Shown here piece by piece: positions 12,068-22,830 of a stretch of 64,000 nt of DNA. Position 1 is the first letter of the stretch. Every line of letters starts with the position of its first letter. Under the pieces are notes generated by a model. That model was not told where the DNA came from. It did no database searches and saw only the letters and a program-made list of their open reading frames with translations. The stretch lies in contig CAXKWD010000007.1 of NCBI GenBank assembly GCA_964059195.1, positions 153,197,269 through 153,261,268 on the forward strand, in the 5' to 3' direction. The position numbers were made by a program, and so were the translations under genes. This stretch comes from Ectobius pallidus (Eukaryota > Arthropoda > Insecta > Blattodea > Ectobiidae).

Positions 12068-12715
12068 ATGGTTTATTGTTGTGTTGTGGGGTGTTCATAC
12101 TCATCGTCGAAGAGTGATAACACACTTAAAATATCTTTCCATCGATTTCCCAACAGAGATAAGTCACCCGAACGTTATAACTTATAAGCAATGGCCGATA
12201 AAAATAAAAAGAGAAAAATTTGTTCCTAGTAAATACAGTACGGTTTGTTCACAACATTTTGAAGGAAATGATACCGAGCTTTCGGTACAGTTACGAAAAC
12301 AGTTAACTGGAGAAACCCCGCAATCTGTTTAAAAAAGAAATGCTGTGCCATCACTTCTTTTGCGTGGGAAATCTGAAACACCGCCAATGAAGAAAAGAAA
12401 ATTGTCGTACTTGAGGAAGAAGAAAATGAGAGAGTTGTTGCAAGATTCGAACAGTAATCCATCAGTATCCGGGAATGGACAAATCATGAATGTGGAATCC
12501 ATTATTTATGACGAAAATTCAGTTTCTAACAGCGTAGGCCAGGGGTGCTCAAACGGTCGATCGCGATCGACAAGTCGATCGCGAGTGCTTTTTGAGTAGA
12601 TCTCGAGAAGAAAAAAAATTTTAATAAGTAGGTAGGTAACTAATAAAATAACACTGCTTGCGGCAAAAGGTGGCTTTATCAAAGGAACGCGCGGCACTTG
12701 TCAAAGAAAAGCCGC

Positions 12716-12757
12716 GTTGTTTCTAGACTAGACAGTGGAGTCTAGTCTAGAAACAAC
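12716..12757 (+). other. 18-bp perfect hairpin in hAT leader
   Basis: Arms 12716-12733 (GTTGTTTCTAGACTAGAC) and 12740-12757 are exact complements around a six-base loop. It lies between the left TIR and the transposase promoter. Confidence 0.85.
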
Positions 12758-12826
12758 GAGAGACAGTACAGTCTAGTTTCGGGCGGCGCGTTTGACGGGA
12801 ACATTCGAGACTTTCGTTCACGCCGA

Positions 12827-12861
12827 TATAAATGTTGCGCCTGCAGGAATTGGAGTCATTC
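12827..12861 (+). promoter_or_regulatory. TATA plus initiator for hAT transposase
   Basis: TATAAAT at 12827-12833 and TCATTC, matching the arthropod initiator TCAKTY, at 12856-12861. The A of the initiator is 31 bp from the first T of the TATA, the normal spacing, and 68 bp upstream of the ATG. Confidence 0.6.
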
Positions 12862-12925
12862 TGAATTGTAACTTGATGGCGATACTACGTCGATAAGTAC
12901 AAAGTTTATTATTAAATAGTGGAAA

Positions 12926-14767
12926 ATGAGTGCAGTGAAGAAATCTAAAACGTATCATTTTAATAAGGATTGGGAGGAAGAATTTTTCTTTTGTATGGTG
13001 AAGGATAAGTGCATTTGTGTTATTTGTCGTGCGTCAGTTGCAATACCTAAGCGTGGTAACTTAGAGAGGCATCATAAAACGGTTCATAAAAACTATGAAA
13101 AGGATTTTCCGCCACAGAGTGAATTAAGAAAACTAAAGGTACGTGATTTGATATCTTGTTTGAAAAAAGAACAATCCATGTTCACAAGACCAGTCAAACA
13201 ATCAAAAGCTGCTACGATCGCGTCATTTAAAATATCTCATATATTGGCGAAACACAAGAAACCATTCGAAGATGGATCGGTGGTGAAGGAAGCATTTATT
13301 GAAGCGGGTGAGACTTTATTTGGAGATTTTAAAAATAAAACAGAAATCATGTCTGCTATTAGAGAACTTCAGTTATCTCGTCCGACTGTCACAAGGCGTA
13401 TTGAAGTCATGAGCCAGGACATCGCAGATAAACTAAAACATGATATCATGGAATGTACATACTTTTCTTTACAGTTCGACGAATCCACCGATATGACAGA
13501 CACTGCCCAGCTGTGTATTTTTATTCGGATGGTATTCAATGACATGTTGGCTAAGGAAGAATTTTTGACAATCATACCTCTGAAGGGGAAGACCCGTGGC
13601 GAAGATATATTTGACGTTTTCTTCAATTTTGTAAAAAACTACGAGCTACCAATATATAAATTAGTGTGCATTACAACCGATGGAGCACCAGCAATGACTG
13701 GAAACAAAAACGGTTTTGTGGCATTGTGTCGAGCTAATGAAGAATTCCCTTCATTTTTTTCATTCCATTGCATTATACATCAACAAGTTTTGTGTTCAAA
13801 AGTTTTAAACACGGAGGAAATTATGGGCATTGCGACAAAAATTGTGAATTCCATCCGTGCACGTAGCTTGCAACGGCGGCTCTTTCAGTTGCAGTTGGAA
13901 GATAGGGAGTCAGCTGAACACACTGATTTAGTTCTTCACACGGACGTCAGGTGGTTGAGTCGCGGAAAATTCCTAGAAAGGTTTCAAGAATTATTGCCCG
14001 AAATAACAGCTTTTCTAGACGAAAGAGGTGATGACACTCAGATTTTGAAAAACGAAAAATGGCTAAATGATTTGGCATTTTTGACTGACATCACAATGCA
14101 CTTAAACACCGTTAACTTGGAGCTTCAAGGTAAAGGAAAAACTATTATTGAGATGATTAGCGCAGTAAACGCATTCAAAAGTAAATTGCAACTTATGATA
14201 GATCAACTGAAAAGAAAGGATCTGAAACATTTTCCGTCTTTGAAAGCAAGGATTCCTCAGTTGAATTATGATACGTATGAGGCTGAATTATCAAATATTT
14301 TGGGACAATTCGAAATGCGTTTTCATGATTGCAGTAAATTGGAAAATATAGCATCATTTATGAGTTATCCTTTTTCATGTAAAAACATTGAGGAATTAGC
14401 TACTGAAATAGCCAGTCAGTTTAATATGAACTCATGTTCTGTTGAAAATGAGTTGGTGCAGATTATATCAGATATACATCTCAAAGCTACAGCATCTGAT
14501 ACAAATTTCTGGTGTTTTATATCTGAAGATAAATATCCGAATGTAAGGCAAATCGCCCTTCAACTGACGGCATTTTTTGGGTCAACTTACTTGTGCGAGT
14601 CTGCATTTTCTGAAATGAAGATAATTAAGTCAAAATATCGCAATCGACTAACTGACGATCATATGTCATCATGCTTGCGATTAGCACTCAGTGGTTACGT
14701 ACCATCTTATGAAAAGTATGCTGAGGACATGCAGTGCCACGCTTCAACATCCAAAGCCACTCCTTAG
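12926..14767 (+). CDS. hAT transposase (GTF2IRD2/ZBED5-like group)
   Basis: Intact 613-codon ORF. An N-terminal BED-like finger has Cys31, Cys34, His49/50 and His54. The RNase H-like core shows the expected acidic residues: Asp185 in FDESTD, Asp252 in TTDGAP, and Glu558 in CESAFS within the C-terminal dimerisation block, followed by SKYRNRLTDDH. These fit the hAT DDE triad. The protein should bind the element ends in the nucleus and catalyse cut-and-paste transposition with 8-bp duplications. Length is typical. ATG 12926 follows a TATA/initiator, and a CAATAAA poly(A) signal follows at about 14809. No stop or frameshift, so it may still be functional. Vertebrate and insect genes annotated as 'general transcription factor II-I repeat domain-containing 2-like' are this transposase type. 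Confidence 0.93.
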   Translation: MSAVKKSKTYHFNKDWEEEFFFCMVKDKCICVICRASVAIPKRGNLERHHKTVHKNYEKDFPPQSELRKLKVRDLISCLKKEQSMFTRPVKQSKAATIASFKISHILAKHKKPFEDGSVVKEAFIEAGETLFGDFKNKTEIMSAIRELQLSRPTVTRRIEVMSQDIADKLKHDIMECTYFSLQFDESTDMTDTAQLCIFIRMVFNDMLAKEEFLTIIPLKGKTRGEDIFDVFFNFVKNYELPIYKLVCITTDGAPAMTGNKNGFVALCRANEEFPSFFSFHCIIHQQVLCSKVLNTEEIMGIATKIVNSIRARSLQRRLFQLQLEDRESAEHTDLVLHTDVRWLSRGKFLERFQELLPEITAFLDERGDDTQILKNEKWLNDLAFLTDITMHLNTVNLELQGKGKTIIEMISAVNAFKSKLQLMIDQLKRKDLKHFPSLKARIPQLNYDTYEAELSNILGQFEMRFHDCSKLENIASFMSYPFSCKNIEELATEIASQFNMNSCSVENELVQIISDIHLKATASDTNFWCFISEDKYPNVRQIALQLTAFFGSTYLCESAFSEMKIIKSKYRNRLTDDHMSSCLRLALSGYVPSYEKYAEDMQCHASTSKATP

Positions 14768-15301
14768 TTAAGTTTAACACCATATGTAACTCTTTTGTTT
14801 TGTAACAACCAATAAACTCGCAATTTTGAATAACTATGAGTTTTTTCATTGATATTGTAGAGAAGAACCTAACTAAACCTAACCCAAACCTTGACTAAAA
14901 TAATGTACCTATACTGCGCAGAAAGCTAATATCTATATATGCTACGGTACGCCCTACCTAGGTAGGTAGGGTGTATCGTGTATGTACGACAACCCTGCAT
15001 CACACACACTTGCAGTCTCTCAGAGTCGATCGTAAGTAGTCTAAAAATATTGAGGTAGATCGCCAGCAGTTCAAGTTTGAGCACCCCTGGCGTAGGCGCT
15101 CAGTGTGAACTAGGAAATGAAACTTATGTCAATGTTTGCTCAGATTCATTGAATGTTTCTTCTAGAAATTGTGATTTAGATAGCTTTTTTAGCATTTCAG
15201 ACATTTCTACTACCGCAAAAGATGATTCTGAATCTGAAAGTGACTCTGTTCGTATCTTGAAAAATATTTTGTTTTTGAACTGTATTAGCTCTAAGTATTA
15301 A

Positions 15302-16480
15302 CTGATAACGCCTGGCAACTAGTGTATCTTTATTTATAATAACGCTATCGAATGAGGCAGGTTGTGTTATACAGTCCACAACCCCCTTCTGTTCACAAAT
15401 TACTTCAGAGTCCCAACAACACACACTCTCGTGGCCCTTTTTCATATGTAGGCTATACACAGCCCACATTCCGTATTTTCTTTTCTTCCTTGCAATTCTT
15501 TCAATAATTCCTTGTCATTTTTTTTTTCGTGTGAAATTAATTTGTGAATACCGAGATTTGTCCTTATAAGGTAACATTGCAGACATCTCTATCAACAACA
15601 AACACAAATGAGACTTTGTGGTGTATAGAAACACAGGCGCGAGCATTACAGTAGCTGTTGTCCTGCCAGCGAGTTAGTCAGGAGTGACGTCACAGGAGCG
15701 TTTTACTTCACCCGTACAAGGCGTAATATTGGGCACCTGAAGTTCACGAGATCACCATTCGTTTCGTAATTCAAAGCTCCGTGCGATGAGATTAAAATAA
15801 GAAAATGGTATTTTTTTTAGTTTACCCTTCCTATAAGTAAAAGGAAAGCTAACTAGCACATTACAGTACTTTTCAAATGAGAAGCCATTTCCTTCACCGC
15901 CAATCACGTGTCCGGGCTAACAGAGCGCCGCTAGCAATAAGAGTCTTCCCTCCGTCTCGCCGTCTCTGATTGGACCGCGTATCTAAGCAGGAGAGGACAA
16001 AACGGCTTGTCATCTGCAAAACACTGTAAATATAATTATTTATCTTGTTTCATATAAATATTCTTTTGATATCATTTATTTTCAAGATTATGCTTTATGC
16101 TTCATTTTTTTTTTAATATGCTTTATTATGCTTTTAAAAACAGTACGAACACGTGGGATAGAGGGACCAGCGCATGGCGCTGCTATTAACGCAATCGGTT
16201 CGTCCACACACACAAACGTTTAATAATATCATCTATTATTTGAGATGTGCACTGGTGCACAGTAACCACAATGTGACTGAGAACGGTAGATAACGCATCC
16301 TGTTACGTCATCGCTAATTCATTCATTTCAAATCCTATATGGAGCACTCACTCTATTGTTAATCAGTACAGTTCCCTCTGCACAGATTAAAACATTATTT
16401 TACTAAAGTTTGGAGGTAGCTCCACAGCAGGGAGATTCCATGAAATCATCCACCAAATGCTGAAAAATAAGAATATTCAG
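15302..16480. other. No gene seen
   Basis: Contains one arm (15665-15693) of an imperfect inverted repeat whose partner lies upstream of the THAP start. Otherwise only AT-rich DNA and a short GC-rich patch near 15905-16010. Confidence 0.5.
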
Positions 16481-17497
16481 AGTTAGGATTTTTAGGTGCG
16501 CCCTCTTTTTTTTTAAGGGAAAATGAGAGCTCGTGTGAAAGAAACTACAAGGTGTGAATTAATGCTGTCTCTAGTTCAGAATGGAGGCAATTTTCTGGCA
16601 CCTTTTTCCCCTTTTTATGGCTTTATCCATTTTTCTCTAGCATGTCGATAATCCCCTTTGTCCCCTTTTTTACCGCAGCTTTTTAATATCTTCTAAAGCA
16701 CATTTTCTAATTTTTATAACTTTTGAGTTATAATTGTACAGTGAGTCCATTTTATGAGGAAACCTCGCATCACTGCCGCATTGCCGCGCTAGCATCGCAT
16801 TGCATCGCAGTTGTACAAAGCATACAAGCGGTTAGTTGCTTCGGTGTGTTGTAGTGAGACGCTTGTCTATTGTTGTCGTGTGTTACATAAGACAATAATC
16901 GAAAATGTATACGGTTGAACAGCGAATTTATTTGGTGGAATGTTACTTATTGAGAAATAACCATAGAAGGCGCGTTCGGAGATTTTCTCGTAAATATCCT
17001 GACTGTACCATCCGTACAAAATGGTGAGTAATAAGCCTCTACATGTAGGCCTATTTTGATAATAAATTGGTTGAGTTATTCTATTTTGTATTGTTTCTAA
17101 AGTCTTGATTTGCGGTAATAACGGTAGTAATGGAACACGGTCCCCGCCGGTGCAAGCACAACAGCGGGGAAAGTGTGAGCAGGGGCAACGCTGTTAAAAA
17201 GTTTCCGCATAAAATGGCCTCCCTGTATTTAATTGCATAATTAATCGCATATTTAATAAATCGTACTTTCGTTCCAATATCTGAGATTTTAAGTCACTTT
17301 TAATGAAATTTTCATCAACTTGCAGTGGGAAGTAGTAATCCTCTCTACTTTCAGCAAATGCGAGACTTAAGGCACAGCTGTAACAATGGCGAATAATTAT
17401 TTGTGTATTCCATAAGTTTAGTAGCACTTTTTTCCCCTTGTTTTAGCACCTTTCCCTTCCTTCTTCCATATGGAAATTTCACCTACAAATCCTAACT
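16481..17497. mobile_element. 1.0 kb TIR element carrying a small exon-like ORF
   Basis: AGTTAGGATTTTTAGGTG at 16481-16498 is inverted at 17480-17497 with one mismatch. Subterminal TTTTTCCCC tracts occur at both ends. No target duplication was found. The interior holds the helix-turn-helix ORF described next. Confidence 0.5.
16905..17023 (+). CDS. Helix-turn-helix (DUF4817-like) exon candidate
   Basis: ATG 16905 opens MYTVEQRIYLVECY and continues with RRRVRRFSRKYPDC, resembling the insect DUF4817-type helix-turn-helix start (Y-x-x-EQR, then RxFRxKxP) often found near transposase proteins. After 39 codons the sequence reads AAATG then GTGAGT (17024-17029), a consensus 5' splice donor; if not spliced, a TGA ends the frame at codon 42. 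No downstream exon was found. Could be a captured host exon or a transposase relic. Confidence 0.4.
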
Positions 17498-18192
17498 TCG
17501 TATATTTCTCAATTTCTGTTACCTAGATTGGCGTTAGAACGATGAGATCCCATCCCATTGTTTAGATTTCCATGTTGGAAAGCCTATTAAGTTCAATCTA
17601 GATGGTGGCACCGCTGTCAGAAGTTGGCTGATTCTTTTGACCAGATAACACATGTGCATGCAAGAGAATGAACCAAAAAGCTTTAGATTTCTTCCCAACA
17701 AAGACAAAAGTTATTTTTCCCTCACAGCGAAGATATTCCTCGAAATATAAACGATTCACAACTAATTAAGAGAGCTACAAGGTGCAACTTGGACTTGGGA
17801 GCATATTTTCATTTGTAAGTTTGTAATATGAAAATTCTAATTTGTAGGATACTGGATACTGTGCGATAATTGAGTTTCCTGTTTTTATCCAAGAACGAAG
17901 TGGAAAGTGTGGTCTGTGACAGCAAATGTGGATCTGTGACAGAACTGAATCGAATGATAAGCTCTATGGTTTGAGATGTAGAGTAATGCAAACTGTACAG
18001 TTATTTTCACCATCAAATGTAAAATTTACATTTTACATTTGTAGAGGAAATTGTGACATTTAATGTCACTTGTAGAATTTAACAACAGTGTAATTGTTAA
18101 CTTCGGAGCAATTTGCATCCACAAAGGTCCTCAAAATAAAACTTTTAATTCCATTTAAAATTACAAAGAAGAAATAAACTATGGGTTTAATC
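17498..18192. other. No gene seen; short palindromes
   Basis: AAATGTAAAATTTACATTT near 18015 and GTGACATTTAATGTCAC near 18052 are short palindromes. Nothing else recognised. Confidence 0.5.
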
Positions 18193-18258
18193 ATTGTGCT
18201 AACTGTTTTCTATGCAGTCCGGCACGGGTTTATATATTGTGCGAGATACTGAGTCTCA
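18193..18258 (+). repeat. Dispersed repeat with splice-acceptor-like core, copy 1
   Basis: TAATCATTGTGCTAACTG then TGTTTTCTATGCAGTCC and GGCACGGGTTTATAT. The core recurs at 40966-41000 and 45710-45770. Confidence 0.55.
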
Positions 18259-18289
18259 TGCATTTAAGGGTTAAAATTCCTCAGTAGTG

Positions 18290-18860
18290 TAGAACGACTG
18301 CTAATGTGTGTGCCGTCCGATCCATTCCTGGTAGATCTCAAAACGACAACCATTATGGCGCTGTCTCGAGTTTGAAACCCTGGGACACGTTTTGGGAACT
18401 TACTCATGTTGAGACTTGCTACGCAAACATAAAATAAGGTCACTCATAGCTAACGAACTAAGGAATAAGAGTATGACAGTTCATGAGGAGGTTCATGGTA
18501 TCTCCGAAACAGGTAGCACCAAGGCGCACAGATATGATACCAATCAATTTTACTACCGGTACCTGAACGGGATCTTACAGGGAATGGAATCTTACAGCGG
18601 CCAGCCTGCTGATGTTCACCTGGAAAAATCAAATATTTATGCTCCCACCAGCAGGTACTACAAACAAAAATATAATTGAACAGACTTAACAGTTGTTGAA
18701 CTGATAGATGTAAGAGGAACTATCCCCATCTTGTTCGTAAAATTCTGCAAAGATTTTGGTCTAGACAGGGGGTTCATCCAGCAGGTGGTAAGAGCAGCAA
18801 TAAAGGAGTCTCTTTTAATTTTGAGAAACCATTTATATGCCCAACATTGATCATATCTAA
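18290..18860 (+). pseudogene. R2/R4-type LINE, restriction-like endonuclease tail
   Basis: Reads FETLGHVLGTY, an in-frame stop, then LLRKHKIRSLIANEL, VHEEVHGIS, TGSTKAHRYD, EKSNIYAPTSRYY and, after a stop, VELIDVRGTIP and ILRNHLYAQH. The order (HVLG, RSLIA, EEVH, GST, then NIY/YY and RGTIP) matches the C-terminal region with a PD-(D/E)XK endonuclease seen in R2/R4-like non-LTR elements. The ORF piece with an ATG is 18416-18679. Two stops show it is dead; the reverse transcriptase itself is absent. Confidence 0.65.
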
Positions 18861-19189
18861 TACTGTTTGTCATTTAATTCTGTTAATATATGTTTTATGT
18901 TCTATGTAGTGAGCAATGTTTCTCTCACGTTTGTGTTCTTTCTTTATTGTAATTACTTCTTTTGTATCTCAATTTTTTATCTTAAGTTGTCTTAGTAAGC
19001 TTTGCATTATGCAATCCCTGAATTGGGAAATCCGTAGTATATGCTACAAAATAAACAAAGTACATTTGAGATATTACATTATAATGGTTTTCTATACTTA
19101 AGTCAGAAATAAAATATTTCTTCTAATGAAGAAGGGGAAAACGTACACATCATACTTGCGGTATTTCCCCTTTGGATCGCTATGTCTAG
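18861..19189. other. No gene seen
   Basis: T-rich sequence, nothing recognised. Confidence 0.5.
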
Positions 19190-19732
19190 GCTATGCGGTG
19201 CCTCAGATATTCAGTGGCCCGAGGATAGTTAGAGATGGACTGTAGTTGTTTGCCCAATTCATTAATAATGGCTTTGGCTTTAGAGCACCAGGGACCAAAG
19301 GTTTACACTGTAAAGACGACAAAGATGTAATTGTCGATTACCGCAAGATATTTCGATCCCTTTAGCTGGAAAGCGGATTCAGCAGCAGACCCAGCAAGTT
19401 TATCCATGGAGGATAAATGAAATGGTGCTACTGTATCAACACATGTGGCGTCCTACATCAAAGATTTACCTTGTCTCCATGGAATTAGTGTAAAACTGTC
19501 TGGGCGTTTACCGTCAGAGCTGCTGATTCCGATAGCAGGAACGCCAGCAGAAGTCAAAGCTCTGTTAATTATGTCGTTCACGGCAGAATGTCTGGAGAAT
19601 CTGGCAAGTTCTTCAGACATCTTAAAGCATGATAACCGTAAGAATCAGCCCACAAACACAAATCTGCTCCTGGCACCGGAGATTTTACAGCCTAGGCGTA
19701 GTGCTCCAGTAGTGGATTCAACAGGTATGCAG
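19190..19732 (-). pseudogene. Retroelement C-terminal domain fragment
   Basis: On the minus strand: [29 protein letters not shown], a GKSLM segment with an in-frame stop, DATCVDTVAP, SAAESAFQLKGSKYLAV and INELGKQL. This GKRPD / W-D-x-TC-x-DT / KY block is common at the C-terminus of invertebrate LINE-type proteins. Several stops and no catalytic domain. The plus-strand 99-codon ORF at 19445-19744 is a shadow. Confidence 0.55.
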
Positions 19733-20231
19733 GTATCCAGGTAACAAAGTGATAGAAGGCTTTTGTTTAATCAGTAATAATTGCAATTATGATACCGTAT
19801 ACAGAAAATATGTTATTTTTGTTATCGATTTCCGAGTTAAGACATCCAGATCGATTCGTTAAGCAGGGCTTACGGAATATGTGGGTGATGTTATTTGTCA
19901 TAGCTAACTGTATTGCATCTTCCAAAACCGTATATGAACACTGTAAAACATATAGTGTATTACCATGAGAACTGATTTGGTTTTGATAAATTCTTTCTAA
20001 TATATTACCATAAAATAGGCGCTAAATTGGGCATTACTTCATACCGGTCAACCGATTTGGTGCAATATCAATATGCTTCTTCCCATAGACGTTATAAATG
20101 TGTATACCAAGTTTCACGAAAATCCGATAAAGCATATTTGAGTTATCGCACGTACAGACACACGGACAGATAGATGGACATTTTCCTGTCCACCTCACAA
20201 TCTCAGAAAGTACCATCCTGGCACTTAATAG
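19733..20231 (+). mobile_element. Family A repeat, copy 2 (near complete)
   Basis: Runs from the diverged start (GGTAACAAAGTGATAGAAGG) through GATCGATTCGTTAAGCAGGG and the 145-bp unit to ACCATCCTGGCACTTAATA. Single 145-bp unit, no SINE. An internal deletion removes GAAGAACAAAGGTCTAG. Confidence 0.8.
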
Positions 20232-20576
20232 AACATGAATTTTAACAATCGGTCACATCCTCAACTAAATTCTCGATGAAAATAATAATTCCAAGCCCTC
20301 AGGAGAAAGGACAGATTCCCATAAAAATGCTGGACATTTTGCAAAAAAAGTTTAATAAGTTAGTATCAAGTGTGTACGCTCCAATTTTATGCTTCACGAG
20401 GTGGATGCTCCAATTAAGCACCCCAACATACGACACGCTCTTCCCCAACTCGCCTCATCTTCTCATAGGTCACTTGGCGTAAGTCAACATACAAAACTGT
20501 TAACATAATTATTACACATGAAGTCGCCGTCACCTGTTTCGTATGTGCGAGACAATTTTAGCAATATTCGAGTTAC
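20232..20576. other. No gene seen
   Basis: Nothing recognised. Confidence 0.5.
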
Positions 20577-20578
20577 AG

Positions 20579-20660
20579 TAGAACTTCAATTATCCGGATT
20601 AATTGGGACTGGATCCGATCCGAATAATCAAATATCCGGATAATTGGATAAATAATGAAA
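20579..20660 (+). mobile_element. pogo/Tc1-like DNA transposon end
   Basis: TA followed by CAGTAGAACTTCAATTATCC and a GGATAATT-type inverted motif, the typical end of pogo/Tigger elements. The opposite end (CTACTG-TA) was not found nearby, so it is a fragment. Confidence 0.45.
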
Positions 20661-20751
20661 AAACGTAATTTCATTTTAAAAAAAAATTGTACAGTACTGT
20701 ACTATTGCCCAGTTATTCATTGCATGGCCAGGCTACTTCAAAGGAATAAAC

Positions 20752-21015
20752 CAGCGTTTCTCAACCTTTTTGAACCCGAGGACCTCTAAAATGCCTAAAA
20801 AAAATTTACGCACCCCTAATTTTACATCCCATTTTTAAAAGAATGCCTATATTCTTAATATTTGGGGTATTAATTATAGGTCATTATAACGAAATATGTG
20901 AAAAAAATTTACTTTACTCTCCAATTGCTTTATATTTTTTAAATTAGATCTGCGGACCATCTGCACCATCTTCTCGGACCACCAGTAGTCCGCAAACGCT
21001 GGACCGCAAACGCTG
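20752..21015. mobile_element. hAT MITE, 264 bp
   Basis: CAGCGTTTCTCAACC start and CGCAAACGCTG end (8-bp terminal match CAGCGTTT), with a perfect 8-bp duplication GAATAAAC at 20744-20751 and 21016-21023. No ORF. Confidence 0.85.
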
Positions 21016-21029
21016 GAATAAACCATTAA

Positions 21030-21457
21030 TGCCCGGTTTCTACAAACTTGTGAATTACCTATGGGTAAATTACCCATGGATAAATTAGTTCCATTTAACC
21101 TACAATGGTATAATGAGCAAGGCCTTGGAGTTGTACAGTTAATTTAATTCAGAAGGCTTTGATTCTCATTGTTATTGATCCTATGAAAGGTTAAATTTTA
21201 TCCAGCCATCCATGAAAGGACAAATTAACCCAAAGATTTACCCTTGGACAGATCTAGCCCGAGTTTGTAGGAACATTTTTTCTGTCATTTTCATATTTAC
21301 CTAGAGGACATTTATCTAGAAACTCGCCACAAGTGTAAGTGATTGCTATCTTTAAATTATTTGTGTTTGTGTGGTGTTATTCTTGTGTAAATTGTGTAAA
21401 TTCTGTGCATTAGATAATTTACCCATAGGTAATTCGCGAGTTTATAGAAACCGGCCA
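21030..21457. mobile_element. Long-TIR MITE (GCCCGGTTTCTA family), copy 1
   Basis: Start TGCCCGGTTTCTACAAACTT and end GAGTTTATAGAAACCGGCCA are about 40-bp inverted arms containing ACCTATGGGTAAAT. Target duplication TAA (21027-21029 and 21458-21460), compatible with PIF/Harbinger. Other copies: 36825 (partial) and 60549. Internal CCAAGGG/CCCATGG words reiterate. Confidence 0.8.
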
Positions 21458-22559
21458 TAAGTCGGTGTTTCTTTATGTTAATTGATCAGATTAAATCGGT
21501 CTTGCTTTCAGCCTTCCAAAGCAAAAGCAACGTTGCAATGTTCTCTCATTGTTATCACTGACCTTAGTTCTTCCCTCGCTTTAATCAATTCACGTGTTAT
21601 TTTTATTGTAACTTGATCTTGCAACCTCGCGTTTCACTGCACGCGGAGTTGAAGCTAAAAGGAGTATAATTACCGAATAAATTTAAAACAAAGAATTAAC
21701 AGGTCTCAAAGACTTAACATAACTTAACTTAACATAATGTAGTGTATTTAATTAAGTGTATTTAGTGAAGGGCAGAAAAAAGGACATGGAAATTGAAAGG
21801 GTTCTTCTGGGACTACTGTTTTAAAGAAAGGACATTATTTATGTTTTTAATTAAAATATTCTCCAGTAGATTAGACTATCTACATGAGTGCCCCAGGACA
21901 AACATGTCCCAGTTAACATTAATTGTGCATAGTATTTTGCAGTTAATTTTTTTTCCACATTAGGTCCAAATTCAATATTCTTCCATAACATAACCCTGGC
22001 CCATCCTGAGGAACATTTTTCCCACCTTGATCTTGAATTCTGGTTACGGCCTGGATAGAAGAAATTTGAATTAAGACTGAGAAAGTGAGAATATAACATC
22101 CTTGAAAAGCTTGCAAGGACATGGTCACCATTATTTCTATATAAGAATCATTTGTGTTCTGAAGCTGTACAGAGTAACATTCATGACTACTGAAGCATAA
22201 CAGTATGATTGGGATTCAGATATTTGCGGTCCACAAGGAAACCGGAGCACGGCTCTCTCTGATTTGCATCCGTGTTGTTATATTAGCGTACTCTAGTGCT
22301 TCCGCAAGCATTCTTTGTATTTTCTGACACCGCAGGAATTCGTAAACAAGGGGTAAATTCTCTGTTCTTTTAATTCATCCGTTAAGTTTCCTTTATATTC
22401 CCGTCTTAAGGTATAAAATTTAAAATAAAAAACTATGACAATGCGAGATCCAGTTCCTTGTATGCTGCCCATTAATTAAACGTTCGGGCTAGATTACTTG
22501 GTAATCACTATCGCCAGAATTCTCTCCCTCACTCTTTATCTTAGTTTTTCCTCTCCCAT
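21458..22559. other. No gene seen
   Basis: No protein, RNA or repeat recognised. Two overlapping minus-strand ORFs at 21851-22131 have no recognisable domain. Confidence 0.5.
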
Positions 22560-22830
22560 TTAGGATTTTAAGGGACCCAAGCCGCCCGGTCCTTACAGGG
22601 CCGCGACCTGTCGGGAGAGGGATTATCTTTGGATCACATACATACTTTTTTGACCAGACAAGGACATGGAGGGCCTCCCCGGATGAGTGATCAGCCCAAT
22701 GCCAGGGCCACCTCCGAGACAACACGACCACATAGGACGAGACACACCATTCACATACACACTCACTCCAAACAAGGCGAGGATGGGATGAATGTGATAA
22801 TGACGGCCAGATGATATCTGGGGACCACAA
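22560..22830. repeat. Dispersed GC-rich repeat, copy 1
   Basis: Shares AAGCCGCCCGG, CAGGGCC, GGGCCTCCCCGGATGAGTGA, TCAGCCCAATGCC and CACCTCCGAGACAACACG with 60150-60260. This copy has about 60 extra bases. The class is unknown; perhaps a retroelement 5' UTR. A 161-codon minus ORF across it is probably chance. Confidence 0.55.

Larger units (their letters stand above)
12540..15089 (+). mobile_element. Complete autonomous-type hAT transposon, 2550 bp
   Basis: Inverted ends CAGGGGTGCTCAAAC (12540-12554) and the exact complement at 15075-15089. Perfect 8-bp target duplication GCGTAGGC at 12532-12539 and 15090-15097. One uninterrupted transposase ORF lies inside. Subterminal regions hold GATCG-rich words (a palindrome GTCGATCGCGATCGAC near 12557). 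Perfect ends, perfect duplication and an open ORF point to a recent insertion. Confidence 0.95.
12068..15301 (+). pseudogene. THAP-domain gene, frameshifted and split by a hAT
   Basis: Starts MVYCCVVGC at 12068 with SFHRFP (THAP zinc-binding Cys pair and conserved FP), breaks by a frameshift near 12180-12195, resumes with REKFVPSKYSTVCSQHF (Cys-x2-His of the C2CH zinc site), then has a TAA at 12330-12332, a conserved AVPS, and a basic KKRKLSYLRKKK stretch. At 12540 a hAT is inserted. Removing it and one 8-bp duplication leaves the same frame open to the TAA at 15299-15301, ending in an acidic Ser/Asp-rich tail. THAP domains bind DNA in host regulators and in P-element transposases; which this was is unclear. 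Confidence 0.75.
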
